From an uncultured Sphingomonadaceae bacterium (lineage in GTDB: Bacteria; Pseudomonadota; Alphaproteobacteria; Sphingomonadales; Sphingomonadaceae), in assembly GCA_947497315.1 (NCBI GenBank), contig CANMFX010000004.1:62001-126000 (forward strand): 64,000 nucleotides of DNA. The letters run 5' to 3'. Positions 17,198 to 25,701 of this stretch are shown one piece after another. The notes under the pieces are model-generated. The model saw only the letters and a list, made by a program, of their open reading frames with translations. It was not told the origin of the DNA and did no database searches. Each line of letters begins with the position of its first letter. Position 1 is the stretch's first letter. The position numbers and the translations under genes are program-made.

Positions 17198-17593
17198 TCA
17201 GCCGCTAAAAGCCGCTTGCGCATTGGCCGTGTTCATAAAATCGCGGAACAAGAGCCATTTCTGATCTGCCACAGTGATCACGTGAACGAAATCGGAATCG
17301 ATGATCAACCCCGTCGACTTGGTGGTCAAATTGAGATGGCCAGTCACAACCACCTTGTCGCCTTCGCAGATAAATTCTTCCGGGTCGAATTGATGAATGT
17401 CGACCGAAGACAAAACTGTTTCGAAGAATTGTCGACATTCATCGCGACCGTCATAATTTCCGGCATAGGGGATCACATTGGGCCCGTAAAACTCGATCCT
17501 GATATCGGGATGCAGCGATTCGACTATGGTATCGATATCATGTGCGCCAAAAGCCTCGAAGATTTTTTTTGTGACATCAATTGGGGCAATCAT
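17198..17593 (-). CDS. SnoaL-like (NTF2 superfamily) protein
   Basis: 131 residues: ITKKI-type N-terminal helix (DVTKKIFEAFGAHDIDTIVE), SLHPDIRIEFYG with the usual His-Pro-Asp, a YDGRDECRQFFETVL helix and the sheet strands GDKVVVTGHLNLT and DSDFVHVITVADQKW. The fold is a small alpha/beta cone seen in ketosteroid-isomerase-like enzymes. It is the third gene of the operon with the P450 and the TonB receptor, 50 nt after the receptor. It may act on the product of the P450, which is inference. Confidence 0.75.
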   Translation of the reverse strand: MIAPIDVTKKIFEAFGAHDIDTIVESLHPDIRIEFYGPNVIPYAGNYDGRDECRQFFETVLSSVDIHQFDPEEFICEGDKVVVTGHLNLTTKSTGLIIDSDFVHVITVADQKWLLFRDFMNTANAQAAFSG

Positions 17594-17643
17594 ACTGTTC
17601 CTCCGACTTATAAAATAGGAAGCTCATCTCGGGCATTCATTAT

Positions 17644-20112
17644 CTAAAAGCTCAATGTTCCCGAGACAGTTATATTTCTTGGCGGCATGACTTGTCCGAA
17701 ATGGGATCCAAAGGAGATAGGGATATCGTTTCCGCTGGTGATTTCGTTTTCATTGGTGATATTGTTGGCACGGACGCCCAGGCTCCAGAATCCGTCAACC
17801 GGACCAATACGCAATCCGGCATTGAGCAGATTGGTGTTTCCCGTTTCCAAAATTGGGTCAAGATCACCCTGTCTGAAGACACTGGTGGAGAAGCTATATT
17901 CTGCCGTGAATTCAGCAAGTAATCCGCCGATTTCTTTAGAGTAGTCAAGGAGAATTGAAGCCGAGAACTCTGGAGTATCCACCGCTGTACGGCCAGCAAG
18001 GTTGTTGATACCCGCGGCTGCGCAATCGGCTGCCGTCAGTGCCGCAGCCGCGGGCCCCAGCGCGCCATCAAACTGAGTCTGTCGAAAGGCTAAGAATTGC
18101 GCATTTGTACAGGCCTGATTGGCGAAACTGTCGAACTCAAAATCGGTGTAGGCAGCCGCAGCTGTCAATCGCAGATCATCCGTCAGTTGCCAGCGGGAAT
18201 CTATTTCAATACCCCTCGTCGTTGCCGCTGCGGCATTGCTCACATTGAAGGTTGTATTACCGCTGAACACTGCGACCTGAAGATTATCATATTCAGTGTA
18301 GAAGGCCGCGATATTGAAATCGGCAATACCATCGAAGATTGTTGTTTTTGCACCCATCTCGAAAGACAATGCCGTCTCATCTTCAAATTCCACATCCGCT
18401 GGAAGCGCGCCGCCGCCAGCGGCTGCCCCGGTAAAAAAGGAATTGAAACCGCCTGCCTTGAAACCACTCGCGGCTGATGCATAGAGCATCACATCGTCGC
18501 TGGCGTCCCATTGAAGGTTGGCCGACCATGTCACACTATTTTCCTCTCGCCGAAGATCCTGAAAATCGTGGGTGGTAAATTCCAACAATTGTTGAGCAAC
18601 AGCTGTCACAACAGGATTGGCTGTCTGGGCAGTATTTCCCGGCGCATAGTCCGCTGCATATGCGAGCTGCGACGCTGTCTTTACCTCATTGGCATAACGC
18701 AACCCGCCGGTCAGGCGAACCGTATCGCTCAATCTCCACGTCAACTGCCCGAACACGGCGAATGTCTCGGTATTCTGATTGAGTTGCGCATAACGCGTAA
18801 CCCCTGGTAGCAACCCGACCAGGGGCTGCAAGGTTGCAGCAGTGCCGCAGGCGAAAGCGGCACCAGCGTCCGTCACCGGATTGCCAGCCGCGCAGCCAGC
18901 CGTGGTTAGCGCAAAAAAAGTCGGAATGCTGGCCGGTGTCGACCCGTCAACAACAAGATCGCTGTTCAGATAGAAGCCACCTAACAGATAGTCGACAAGA
19001 TTTCCCTCATCTGACGCATAACGAATTTCGAAAGTCGTCTGCTCTTGGTCTTCGGTGTCATCGAAACGAACCAAGGCTATGGGTGAAATGTCAGCGTCAA
19101 TCGATCGCTGGAAATCGTAACTAGAATGAGCACCGATCGCGGTCAGTATACCGCCATTGCCAAATTCATGTTCGAGAGACAGGCGAAACTCATCAGTTTG
19201 GCCTTCGGATTGCTGGATGGTACCAAAATCCTGTACCGGATCACTCATTCCGGTCAGGGGGTTGATGTCGGCCTGCGCAATCATGAAGTCCCTTACGTCT
19301 TCAACGCCGACAGCTGCCAGTGGTCCAGCCACAAGATGTTCATAGGGCGCTCCGCGATTATCCCATTCGCCATGCTCATACTTGAAGCTCAACAGCGTTG
19401 CGGGTCCAAGGTCGATTTCTGAGGAGAAGCGTACGCCCCATTCGCTGAGTTCGGGATAATCATCTCCGGAGATGGAATTACTGACCCAACCATCATCAAT
19501 ATTGCGTGTCTGGAAAGCCAGTCTGGTGCGCACCGAATCTGAAAGCGGTGCCGACAGAAAACCAGACATCTCCAATTGATCAAAGCGCGGCGTATAGTCG
19601 ACAGAAAAAGAGCCTTCCAGAATATCTGTTGGCTTGGCCGATGTAATGTTCAAGGCGCCCGCCACCGTGTTCTTGCCAAACAGCGTGCCTTGCGGTCCGC
19701 GAAGCACCTCCACTGCGGCAATATCCATGAAAGCAAAACGGCTTTGGACACCTCGTCCCCGGTATACCCCATCAACAAAGGTTCCCACGGACTGCTCAAA
19801 CCCCGCCTGCTCACCCGATCCGATGCCGCGAATGCTGATACGGTCGGAAATGGTGTCCTGATTGATCTGAAGGTTCGGTATCGATGTAGATAGCGTATCC
19901 AGTCGGGGCGTCCCGAGCTTCTCTATTGTGTCTCCTGTAACTACCGATATCGACACCGGAACATCCTGAAGATTCTGAGATCGCTTCTGTGCAGTGACGA
20001 CAATGACCCCCAAACCTTCTTCCCCAGAAACTTCCTGTGCCAGTGCCGGCGCAGATACAGATACAATAGCTCCCAGGGCAGCAGAGCATGCAAGATAGCG
20101 TTTGGTTTTCAT
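17644..20112 (-). CDS. TonB-dependent outer-membrane receptor
   Basis: 822 residues. Signal peptide (SAALGAIVSVSAPALAQ), then a plug domain starting IVVTAQKRSQNLQDVPVSIS with the DVAAVEVL-type DIAAVEVLRGPQGTLFGKNT motif, and a ~600-residue barrel ending in the phenylalanine of ITVSGTLSF. No N-terminal signalling domain. GGGAGGAAG precedes the ATG. It imports a specific hydrophobic or large substrate across the outer membrane using TonB energy. Placed between the P450 and the SnoaL gene, it probably delivers their substrate. Confidence 0.93.
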   Translation of the reverse strand: MKTKRYLACSAALGAIVSVSAPALAQEVSGEEGLGVIVVTAQKRSQNLQDVPVSISVVTGDTIEKLGTPRLDTLSTSIPNLQINQDTISDRISIRGIGSGEQAGFEQSVGTFVDGVYRGRGVQSRFAFMDIAAVEVLRGPQGTLFGKNTVAGALNITSAKPTDILEGSFSVDYTPRFDQLEMSGFLSAPLSDSVRTRLAFQTRNIDDGWVSNSISGDDYPELSEWGVRFSSEIDLGPATLLSFKYEHGEWDNRGAPYEHLVAGPLAAVGVEDVRDFMIAQADINPLTGMSDPVQDFGTIQQSEGQTDEFRLSLEHEFGNGGILTAIGAHSSYDFQRSIDADISPIALVRFDDTEDQEQTTFEIRYASDEGNLVDYLLGGFYLNSDLVVDGSTPASIPTFFALTTAGCAAGNPVTDAGAAFACGTAATLQPLVGLLPGVTRYAQLNQNTETFAVFGQLTWRLSDTVRLTGGLRYANEVKTASQLAYAADYAPGNTAQTANPVVTAVAQQLLEFTTHDFQDLRREENSVTWSANLQWDASDDVMLYASAASGFKAGGFNSFFTGAAAGGGALPADVEFEDETALSFEMGAKTTIFDGIADFNIAAFYTEYDNLQVAVFSGNTTFNVSNAAAATTRGIEIDSRWQLTDDLRLTAAAAYTDFEFDSFANQACTNAQFLAFRQTQFDGALGPAAAALTAADCAAAGINNLAGRTAVDTPEFSASILLDYSKEIGGLLAEFTAEYSFSTSVFRQGDLDPILETGNTNLLNAGLRIGPVDGFWSLGVRANNITNENEITSGNDIPISFGSHFGQVMPPRNITVSGTLSF

Positions 20113-20165
20113 AATCTTCCTCCCATAATGCCGTCGGCTGTTGCCGATCAGGTCAATTTTGTGTG

Positions 20166-21404
20166 CTAAGTCTTCGGAACGAAACGTAATTTGTTCTTCA
20201 CAAGACCGTGATTGAGCAGACTAACTCCTTGCCATTCTGCTGGTTCGACGCGTTCGATCAGGCCAAATCGTTCCCGCAGCAATTCGGCGGTCACCGCGAG
20301 TTCAAGCTTTGCGAGCGGTGCACCAAGGCAACGGTGAATACCGTAACCAAAACTCATCTGCCGATTGAGATTGTCACGATCCAAATCAAATTCGGAAGGA
20401 TTGGGGAACATCGCCGGATCGTGATTGGCAGCACCAAAAAACACGGCTACCCAATCACCTCTTGTTATTAGCGCGTCACCAATCTGTGTATCGCGTGTTG
20501 CTACTCTGAACAGCCGTTGAGGTGGCCCGTGATAACGCAGCGTTTCGTCAAAAATTGCGTCGAACAGATCCGGATCGACGCAATAGCGCTCCCAGACGCC
20601 GGCCTCATCGGCCAAAACGGCGAACAAATTTCCAAGGTGAAAAGATGTGGTTTCCGCGCCAGCCACTGTCACGGTAACGCAGAACCGGATCACTTCATCA
20701 ATGTTCAGCCTGTCGCCGTCCACCTCTGTGTCGAGAAAGGCGCGTAGCAGAGGTGCAGATGTATTGTCGGGATCGCGATCTTGGACATACTCTCGTACAA
20801 ACCCGTCAAAATATTGGAACAAAGCGATATTGCGAGCCTGTCGCTCTTGGGACGGTAAGTCTTCTGACAGCATGAAAGCGGTCGCCCATTTGCGGATATC
20901 ACGATCGCGCTCCTGGGGAACTCCCAGCAACGCCGCCATGATCCGACTTGGTAGCATGGCACAATAGTCCGCGATTACATCAACTGGCTCTTGTGGTTTG
21001 ATAAACTCATCCATGGTACGAGCGGCGAGCGCCTTGGCTTCTGCGTGAAAGGCCTTGATTGAACTGGGCCGAAACACTTTGGCAGCTATTTTTCGTAGCC
21101 GCGTATGTTCGGGCTTGTCGTGATTGACCAACATCAAAGTTGGCGCGCTGGAATCCTCTTGCAAGCTGTCGCGCGAAGAAAACGCCTCATTGTCATAAGC
21201 AACCTTGGCGACATCATCAAAGTTCAACACAACCCAGGCCGGTTGCGGCTCATCAACGCCTGGAACCGTACCAGGCGGGAAGTCGTGATATCCGAATAGC
21301 GGGCTTTTTGCGCGCAACTGATCATAGACAGGATAGGGATTGGCGATCGTCGCCGGGTCATTGAGGATCGCCAGATCACCAGACTTCAACTTCCGCTGCA
21401 ACAT
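20166..21404 (-). CDS. cytochrome P450
   Basis: About 412 residues from ATG 21404. The I-helix is VAGAETTSFHLGNL, the K-helix ExxR is ETLRYHGPPQ, and the heme-binding loop is FGYGIHRCLGAPLAKLEL with the thiolate Cys. It is a soluble bacterial class I P450, hydroxylating an unknown substrate with a ferredoxin from elsewhere. A longer start at 21446 would put the ATG inside the operator palindrome, so 21404 is preferred. TonB receptor and SnoaL genes follow. Confidence 0.9.
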   Translation of the reverse strand: MLQRKLKSGDLAILNDPATIANPYPVYDQLRAKSPLFGYHDFPPGTVPGVDEPQPAWVVLNFDDVAKVAYDNEAFSSRDSLQEDSSAPTLMLVNHDKPEHTRLRKIAAKVFRPSSIKAFHAEAKALAARTMDEFIKPQEPVDVIADYCAMLPSRIMAALLGVPQERDRDIRKWATAFMLSEDLPSQERQARNIALFQYFDGFVREYVQDRDPDNTSAPLLRAFLDTEVDGDRLNIDEVIRFCVTVTVAGAETTSFHLGNLFAVLADEAGVWERYCVDPDLFDAIFDETLRYHGPPQRLFRVATRDTQIGDALITRGDWVAVFFGAANHDPAMFPNPSEFDLDRDNLNRQMSFGYGIHRCLGAPLAKLELAVTAELLRERFGLIERVEPAEWQGVSLLNHGLVKNKLRFVPKT

Positions 21405-21413
21405 AATTCCAAA

Positions 21414-21464
21414 GACTCCAAATAGTTTCCTTAGGACACTTTCCATAGGAAACTATTTGGAGTC
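21414..21464. promoter_or_regulatory. double operator between P450 and MarR genes
   Basis: Perfect 18-bp inverted arms (21414-21431 and 21447-21464; GACTCCAAATAGTTTCCT and its complement) around a 15-bp spacer. Inside are two overlapping ~17-bp palindromes, AGTTTCC-tta-GGACACT (centre 21432) and ACTTTCC-ata-GGAAACT (centre 21446). The centres are 14 bp apart. This fits a regulator dimer binding twice to shut both divergent promoters. The divergent MarR gene is the likely binder, which is inference. Confidence 0.65.
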
Positions 21465-21496
21465 AACCCCAATTTGTTTGCAATTCTGCTGTCTTT

Positions 21497-22009
21497 GTGA
21501 ATGATCAGGCTATGGTAACAAAAATTTCTCGCAGCAAAACGGCCTCTCAAGTCACTTCAGGCCGGTTTCTGAAACGCTTTTACCCATTTCATTACCTTGT
21601 CGGAGAAGTCATGGAAGGCGCACTGCGAGGAGAAGATCTTACGCATCACGAGACTGTAATTCTTTGGATGATCCATTCGGAAGGTAAAGATGGTCACAGT
21701 TTACCGCGTAAGGAGATCGAGCGGCTAATTGCAAACTGGTATGAGTTGGGAAGTCCGGCGATCACAAAGGTCCTGAAGCGAATGGCAACGGGCGTGACAC
21801 CATTGATCACTATTCGCGACAACCCTCGTTCCGCGAGGGAAAAATTGGTGGTCCTGACGAGAGCTGGAGAAGAAGAGATTGTTAGGATGATGGACCGAGC
21901 CAATACAATGATTGATGACATCACAGTTGGTTGGACGGATGACGAGATTGAGGACGGTCTGCATTTTCTCCAACGGGTAATTGAACGGGTCGCAGAGATT
22001 AGAAGCTAG
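21497..22009 (+). CDS. MarR-family transcriptional regulator
   Basis: 170 residues. A winged-helix core contains LTHHETVILWMIHSEGKDGHSLPRKEIERLI, recognition-helix region SPAITKVLKRM and a wing ITIRDNPRSAREKLVVLTRAGEE. MarR proteins are dimeric repressors released by aromatic or lipid-like ligands. GTG 21497 or ATG 21512 may be the start. It is divergent from the P450 operon with the double operator between them, so it probably controls that operon and itself. Confidence 0.75.
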   Translation: MNDQAMVTKISRSKTASQVTSGRFLKRFYPFHYLVGEVMEGALRGEDLTHHETVILWMIHSEGKDGHSLPRKEIERLIANWYELGSPAITKVLKRMATGVTPLITIRDNPRSAREKLVVLTRAGEEEIVRMMDRANTMIDDITVGWTDDEIEDGLHFLQRVIERVAEIRS

Positions 22010-22051
22010 CCAAGCAATGTCCGCTTTCGGGATAAAGTGGACATTGCTTGG
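22010..22051. repeat. dispersed palindrome, loop type A, extended arms
   Basis: Arms CCAAGCAATGTCC / GGACATTGCTTGG (22010-22022, 22039-22051) extend the core GCTTT-cgggat-AAAGT. One G-T pair in an otherwise perfect 42-nt stem-loop. It lies between the MarR stop and the 5' break of the LysE remnant. Confidence 0.75.
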
Positions 22052-22089
22052 CTACGATATGCGTGCACCTGACCCGAGAAAAAACGAAA

Positions 22090-22476
22090 CTGTCTTTGCA
22101 TAGCGATGTGGCCTGGCGGTCGGGGATCAAAGCTATCAGCTCGTCAAAATATGTCGGTGTACCGGAATCGAGACGGGCGCAGCTCGCCCCACATTTTTAT
22201 CGCGGTGTACTGATGCATATAACCAACCCAAAAGCAGTGCTCGCATGGCTCGCGATGGTAACAGTTGGGACTTCCCCCGATGCGCCGACTTGGCACAGTT
22301 TCATGATAGTCATTTCATGTTGTGGCCTCGGGATCATCATATTCGGTGGATATGCCGTTCTGTTTGCTACAGATCGCGCCCGGCGCATCTACCGTAGCAC
22401 AGCGCGCTGGATCGACGGATTCTCTGCGGTGATATTCGGAGCACTTGGCCTTGGTCTGTTATTGCGTCGAACATAG
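22090..22476 (+). pseudogene. 5'-truncated LysE/RhtB exporter
   Basis: Only the C-terminal ~2/3 of a LysE-family amino-acid exporter remains: FYRGVLMHITNPKAVLAWLA with the conserved NPKA motif, then FGGYAVLFATDRA, and a final helix FSAVIFGALGLGLLLRR. The first helices and a plausible start are missing; an open frame reaches back to 22048. Compare the intact homologue at 35522. The break lies about 40-60 bp from the palindrome at 22010-22051. Confidence 0.7.
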
Positions 22477-23114
22477 AAATTGACGAGAGCATATTCTCTG
22501 TTTTTGGCGGGTTCCAAAATCAAAGCACAAATAGTCACCGAAACCGAGAACGGTTCTGGAAGCTCAGTTTTACGACTTAAGAACCTCACTCTCTGGAGAT
22601 GCATGGCGATATAATTTTGCTGCACAAGTATAAATTCTACATCAGCTTCAACTACAGCTCCTACCCGGCGAGCGACGGCTGCCGAAGGTTCATTGTCAAC
22701 AGATATAACACTGACCGCCGTTTTCCAGCCAAAGTCTTCATAAGCAGAAAACAGGGCTCTTTTTGCAGCTTCGGTTGCATAGCCATTTCCATGGTGTTCT
22801 GGTAGGAGAACCCAGGTTATCTCTGGTTCTACCCATCCTTCCGGATACCATAATCCGCAGATTCCAAGACAATCTCCATGATCCTTAGACTCCAGTGCCC
22901 AAGGCCCGTAACCACGAAGCTGCCAATGGCCCGGGTACATCGAGAACAGTCGAAATGCGGTTTGACGATCACACGGACCGCCGTAATATTTTGAAACTGG
23001 ATCGGCATAGAAACTACCCATTTTGTCAAAATCACCGGATTTGAAATGTCGCATTTTCATGCGTTCCGTTTCCAGTACAGGCGTATTTGTCTGAAATTTG
23101 AATTGGGTGGTCAT
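22389..23114 (-). CDS. GNAT acetyltransferase with aberrant C-terminal tail
   Basis: About 241 residues from ATG 23114 (AGGA 8 nt upstream). Residues ~10-165 are a RimJ/RimL-type GNAT fold: ETERMKMRHFKSGD, then EITWVLLPEHHGNGYATEAAKRAL with the acetyl-CoA loop, and SVDNEPSAAVARRVGAVVE. The last ~60 residues (KTELPEPF onward) have no family look and read antisense through the end of the LysE remnant. The gene probably lost its own stop when the two sequences were joined. Substrate unknown. Confidence 0.65.
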   Translation of the reverse strand: MTTQFKFQTNTPVLETERMKMRHFKSGDFDKMGSFYADPVSKYYGGPCDRQTAFRLFSMYPGHWQLRGYGPWALESKDHGDCLGICGLWYPEGWVEPEITWVLLPEHHGNGYATEAAKRALFSAYEDFGWKTAVSVISVDNEPSAAVARRVGAVVEADVEFILVQQNYIAMHLQRVRFLSRKTELPEPFSVSVTICALILEPAKNREYALVNFYVRRNNRPRPSAPNITAENPSIQRAVLR

Positions 23115-23143
23115 GCAAATTTTCCTATCTGTATCTTTCTCGA

Positions 23144-23530
23144 CTAATCCAGCCTTGATATTTTTGCGGTCCGCATATTCCAGATAACCCAAAGGCTTGC
23201 CCAAGCTGGGAGTTGGATCAAAACGAGGTTTGTCGCCGATACATCATCAAGCAACATGCCCCGGTGAAAGAAAATGGCGATGTGATAGATGGCATGGAGA
23301 GCAGGCCAGATGCAGGCAAACGTACCGACCGAAGCATCGCGAAATGCCCACAATATACCGCCGCCCATCACGCCGTAGGCAATGCCGATGTCGCGGACGA
23401 AATGCTTATGATACAAACCCATCTCGGCGATGCCGGGTACGGTGTCATACCACCATTGCGGTGCGAACCACATCACCAGTCCGTTGACGATGTAGGCAAT
23501 TCCCACAGTCCATAAAATCAGCTTGTTCAT
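23144..23530 (-). CDS. small 4-TM membrane protein (DUF4345-like)
   Basis: About 128 residues from ATG 23530 (GAGGG 5 nt upstream). Hydrophobic segments: LILWTVGIAYIVNGLVMWF, IGIAYGVMGGGILWAF, CIWPALHAIYHIAIFFH and LIQLPAWASLWVIW. This matches small DUF4345-type proteins of unknown role. It stands between PadR and GNAT genes on the same strand, probably in one operon (29-49 nt gaps). Confidence 0.6.
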   Translation of the reverse strand: MNKLILWTVGIAYIVNGLVMWFAPQWWYDTVPGIAEMGLYHKHFVRDIGIAYGVMGGGILWAFRDASVGTFACIWPALHAIYHIAIFFHRGMLLDDVSATNLVLIQLPAWASLWVIWNMRTAKISRLD

Positions 23531-23579
23531 TTCGTCCCTCAAATATTTGCGATCAGTTTTGAGGTGCAGCTTGCTTTGA

Positions 23580-24155
23580 TCATGATCCCGCTCGCGTGAT
23601 GGGAACTACAGAGCTCAGTTCCCGGACGCGCTGCTCGCTCAGTTCTTCCAAGGCATGAGCGCACCAGTTGGCCCATTCTCGTTCATTTCTTACGCCAACT
23701 TCCAGGGCCAGTTTCCTGCCCAAATCGGCTAATGACCGAGCTTTGCCGATTTTGTTGTGAATGGCCTCATATTGCTTCTGACGATCTTTATGCCGATCCA
23801 ATCGCAGAAACAGATTTTCGCGCAGTGCCTTCAGGTCAACCGACTCAATTCCGTAGAGTTGCACCAGAAAATCGTCTTTCATAGGTTGCGGTTCTGAGGG
23901 GGATTGAGACCAGTCGAAAAGATCCGAACGTCCCGGTTCAGTAATCTCAAAGACAATGCGATTGGGCTTGCCGGTTTGCTCGACCTCTTCCGATTTGACG
24001 AAGCCTTTCTCTTTCAGTTTGCGAAGTTCGCGATAGATTTGGGAATGCTGGGCACGCCAAAACAGACCTGTCGACTTATCGAACTGTTTGGCTACGTCAT
24101 AGCCGGTTTTAGGTCCGTCAGTGAGGGCAACCAATATTGCATATCGTAACGACAT
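23580..24155 (-). CDS. PadR-family transcriptional regulator
   Basis: 191 residues. The N-terminal winged helix is classical: MSLRYAILVALTDGPKTGYDVAKQF, then QHSQIYRELRKLKEKGFVKSEEVEQ. A C-terminal Vir-type helical domain (LRENLFLRLDRHKDRQKQYEAI, ERNWANWCAHALEEL-type) mediates dimerisation. ATG 24155 is behind GGGAGAG. PadR proteins usually repress stress or detoxification genes; the two genes after it and itself are likely targets through the palindrome at 24167. Confidence 0.85.
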   Translation of the reverse strand: MSLRYAILVALTDGPKTGYDVAKQFDKSTGLFWRAQHSQIYRELRKLKEKGFVKSEEVEQTGKPNRIVFEITEPGRSDLFDWSQSPSEPQPMKDDFLVQLYGIESVDLKALRENLFLRLDRHKDRQKQYEAIHNKIGKARSLADLGRKLALEVGVRNEREWANWCAHALEELSEQRVRELSSVVPITRAGS

Positions 24156-24166
24156 GAAATCTCTCC

Positions 24167-24212
24167 CATATGATACTAATCATATATTTTTATATGATAT
24201 TTGTATCATATG
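24167..24212. promoter_or_regulatory. nested palindrome upstream of padR gene, candidate operator
   Basis: Outer arms CATATGATAC (24167-24176) / GTATCATATG (24203-24212), inner arms ATCATATA (24179-24186) / TATATGAT (24191-24198). The site begins 12 bp upstream of the PadR ATG and covers its likely promoter. The ATGATAC...GTATCAT form is close to known PadR operators; autorepression is inferred. Confidence 0.6.
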
Positions 24213-24307
24213 AGTCAAGCTTCGATCGGATGGCTGTATCGCGATGATCGCGCTTGAGATTGAACTGTAGAGATATGACCGGTGTCCCCCAGCCGTAAAA
24301 ACTGATT

Positions 24308-24394
24308 CTAGCCAGCTGGCCATGTCATCCCGCCAATTCGATCGACTAGGAAATCGATGAAAACTCGAACCTTGGCCAGGATGTTGGGAACGAA
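24308..24394 (-). pseudogene. 3' remnant of a LysR-family regulator
   Basis: A 28-codon frame (FVPNILAKVRVFIDFLVDRI, then GGMTWPAG stop) matches the typical LysR C-terminal end, KVR-FIDFLV. Nothing upstream in frame continues the protein. A second open stretch at about 24420-24510 (INFDDLVQRDRKYGIRLAV) may be another scrap. 24213-24510 therefore holds decayed coding sequence and no intact gene. Confidence 0.45.
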
Positions 24395-24510
24395 CTTGTT
24401 CACTTTTCTGCATCATTAAATTGGTGAAGCCATACTATCAGTCACTGCCAATCTAATGCCATATTTGCGATCCCGCTGAACAAGATCATCAAAGTTGATC
24501 GACGCTCCCA

Positions 24511-24909
24511 TTAGGCACCTACATTAATTTTGGCATGCCCCTCAATTTCAACCAAATACGCCGGAGACATTAGTGCCGTAACGCCCACCAATGTCATCGC
24601 CGGTATATGGTCGTTTTCAAATAGGTTGCTAAAAGCGATCGAGAATCCTTCGGCCTCAGCCTGAAATGCAGCCATATCAGCAACATAGATCGTCAATTTT
24701 GCGATATTGCCAACATTCCCACCCGCAGTTTCCACCACAGATACCAGATTGGCAAGTGCAACGGTCGCCTGCGCCGCAATACCTTCGGCCACTTCATCGG
24801 TTGATGCATCGACACCGATCTGACCGGAAATGAACAGATCATCGCCGGAAAGAATACCGTTTGCATGGGTCTGAGGTTGATTGGCAATATTGGGTTCAAT
24901 ACGTTTCAT
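24511..24909 (-). CDS. RidA / YjgF family enamine deaminase-like protein
   Basis: 132 residues with the RidA pattern: GDDLFISGQIGVDA, AAQATVALANLVSVVETAGG, AKLTIYVADMAAF, and the C-terminal PAMTLVGVTALMSPAYLVEIEGHAK. The Arg common in active RidA proteins appears replaced (TLVGVTALM), so this may be a RidA-like subgroup with another activity. GGAG precedes ATG 24909. It follows the DJ-1/PfpI gene by 20 nt in one operon. Confidence 0.85.
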   Translation of the reverse strand: MKRIEPNIANQPQTHANGILSGDDLFISGQIGVDASTDEVAEGIAAQATVALANLVSVVETAGGNVGNIAKLTIYVADMAAFQAEAEGFSIAFSNLFENDHIPAMTLVGVTALMSPAYLVEIEGHAKINVGA

Positions 24910-24929
24910 CTCATTTTCTCCAGAAAAGC

Positions 24930-25631
24930 TCAGTTGCCGTGAAGTCTTTCGTGACGATTGACTGCGCCAAGCATAAGCTCCGTGCGGCGCTCAACATCCT
25001 CGGAATCAAAATGCTGCTTCACTACTGCCAGAATTTCCGGTGGTGCCTCTTGGGGAGTGCCAGATGAATAGGGGGGGCTAGGAGAATATTCCATCGCCAA
25101 TTGCACTTGCTGTGCCAGTTTCTCATCGCCGGAAATGTGCGCCATAAGTGCAAGGCCGAAATCAATCCCTGCGGTAACTCCGCCACCCGATGCGCGATTA
25201 CGGTCAATCACCCAGCGGCCCTCACCTACCTCTACACCAAATGCAGGCAGCATCTCTTTTGCCATCCAATGCGTTGTCGCACGGTAACCATTTAGTAGTC
25301 CAGCAGCAGCGAGTACGATGGATCCTGTACAAACGCTGGTAATCCAACCAGCATTGCTACCCTGCTGCTCCAGAAATTTGAGTACGTCTTCATTGTCGAG
25401 CAATGCAAAGGTACCTTCAGTGCCGCCCGGTACAAACAAAATGTCGGGATCGCTCCAAGCTTGGTCGAAATTGTGAGTGGCATTTACGCTAAGGCCACAA
25501 TCTGTTGGGACAGAACCAGTAGACTGGCCAACTATTTGAATTTCTGCTCCCGGCCAAGCGCTCCATGTTTGTAGCGGCCCGACAAGGTCAAGTAATGTCA
25601 TGCCGGGGTAAATAAACATCTGGATCTTCAT
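24930..25631 (-). CDS. DJ-1/PfpI family protein (isonitrile hydratase-like)
   Basis: About 233 residues. Class I glutamine-amidotransferase-like fold: MFIYPGMTLLDLVGPLQTW, then DILFVPGGTEGTFALL and the nucleophile elbow ITSVCTGSIVLAAAGLL with Cys, followed by TTHWMAKEML. This matches isonitrile hydratase-like DJ-1 proteins, although the substrate is not proven. A leading TTG lies just before ATG 25631; GGAG is 8 nt upstream of the ATG. It is paired with RidA and divergent from the GlxA-type regulator. Confidence 0.85.
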   Translation of the reverse strand: MKIQMFIYPGMTLLDLVGPLQTWSAWPGAEIQIVGQSTGSVPTDCGLSVNATHNFDQAWSDPDILFVPGGTEGTFALLDNEDVLKFLEQQGSNAGWITSVCTGSIVLAAAGLLNGYRATTHWMAKEMLPAFGVEVGEGRWVIDRNRASGGGVTAGIDFGLALMAHISGDEKLAQQVQLAMEYSPSPPYSSGTPQEAPPEILAVVKQHFDSEDVERRTELMLGAVNRHERLHGN

Positions 25632-25701
25632 CAAAATTGCTCCTTCAGATTTTCTAAACGGATGGATAGATCAAATTGACAATGTCTGTTATGACTTTGT
25701 T

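Noticed and set aside
24180-24416. 78-codon minus-strand frame upstream of padR
   Set aside because: It is in a different frame from the LysR remnant and has no ribosome binding site or family match.
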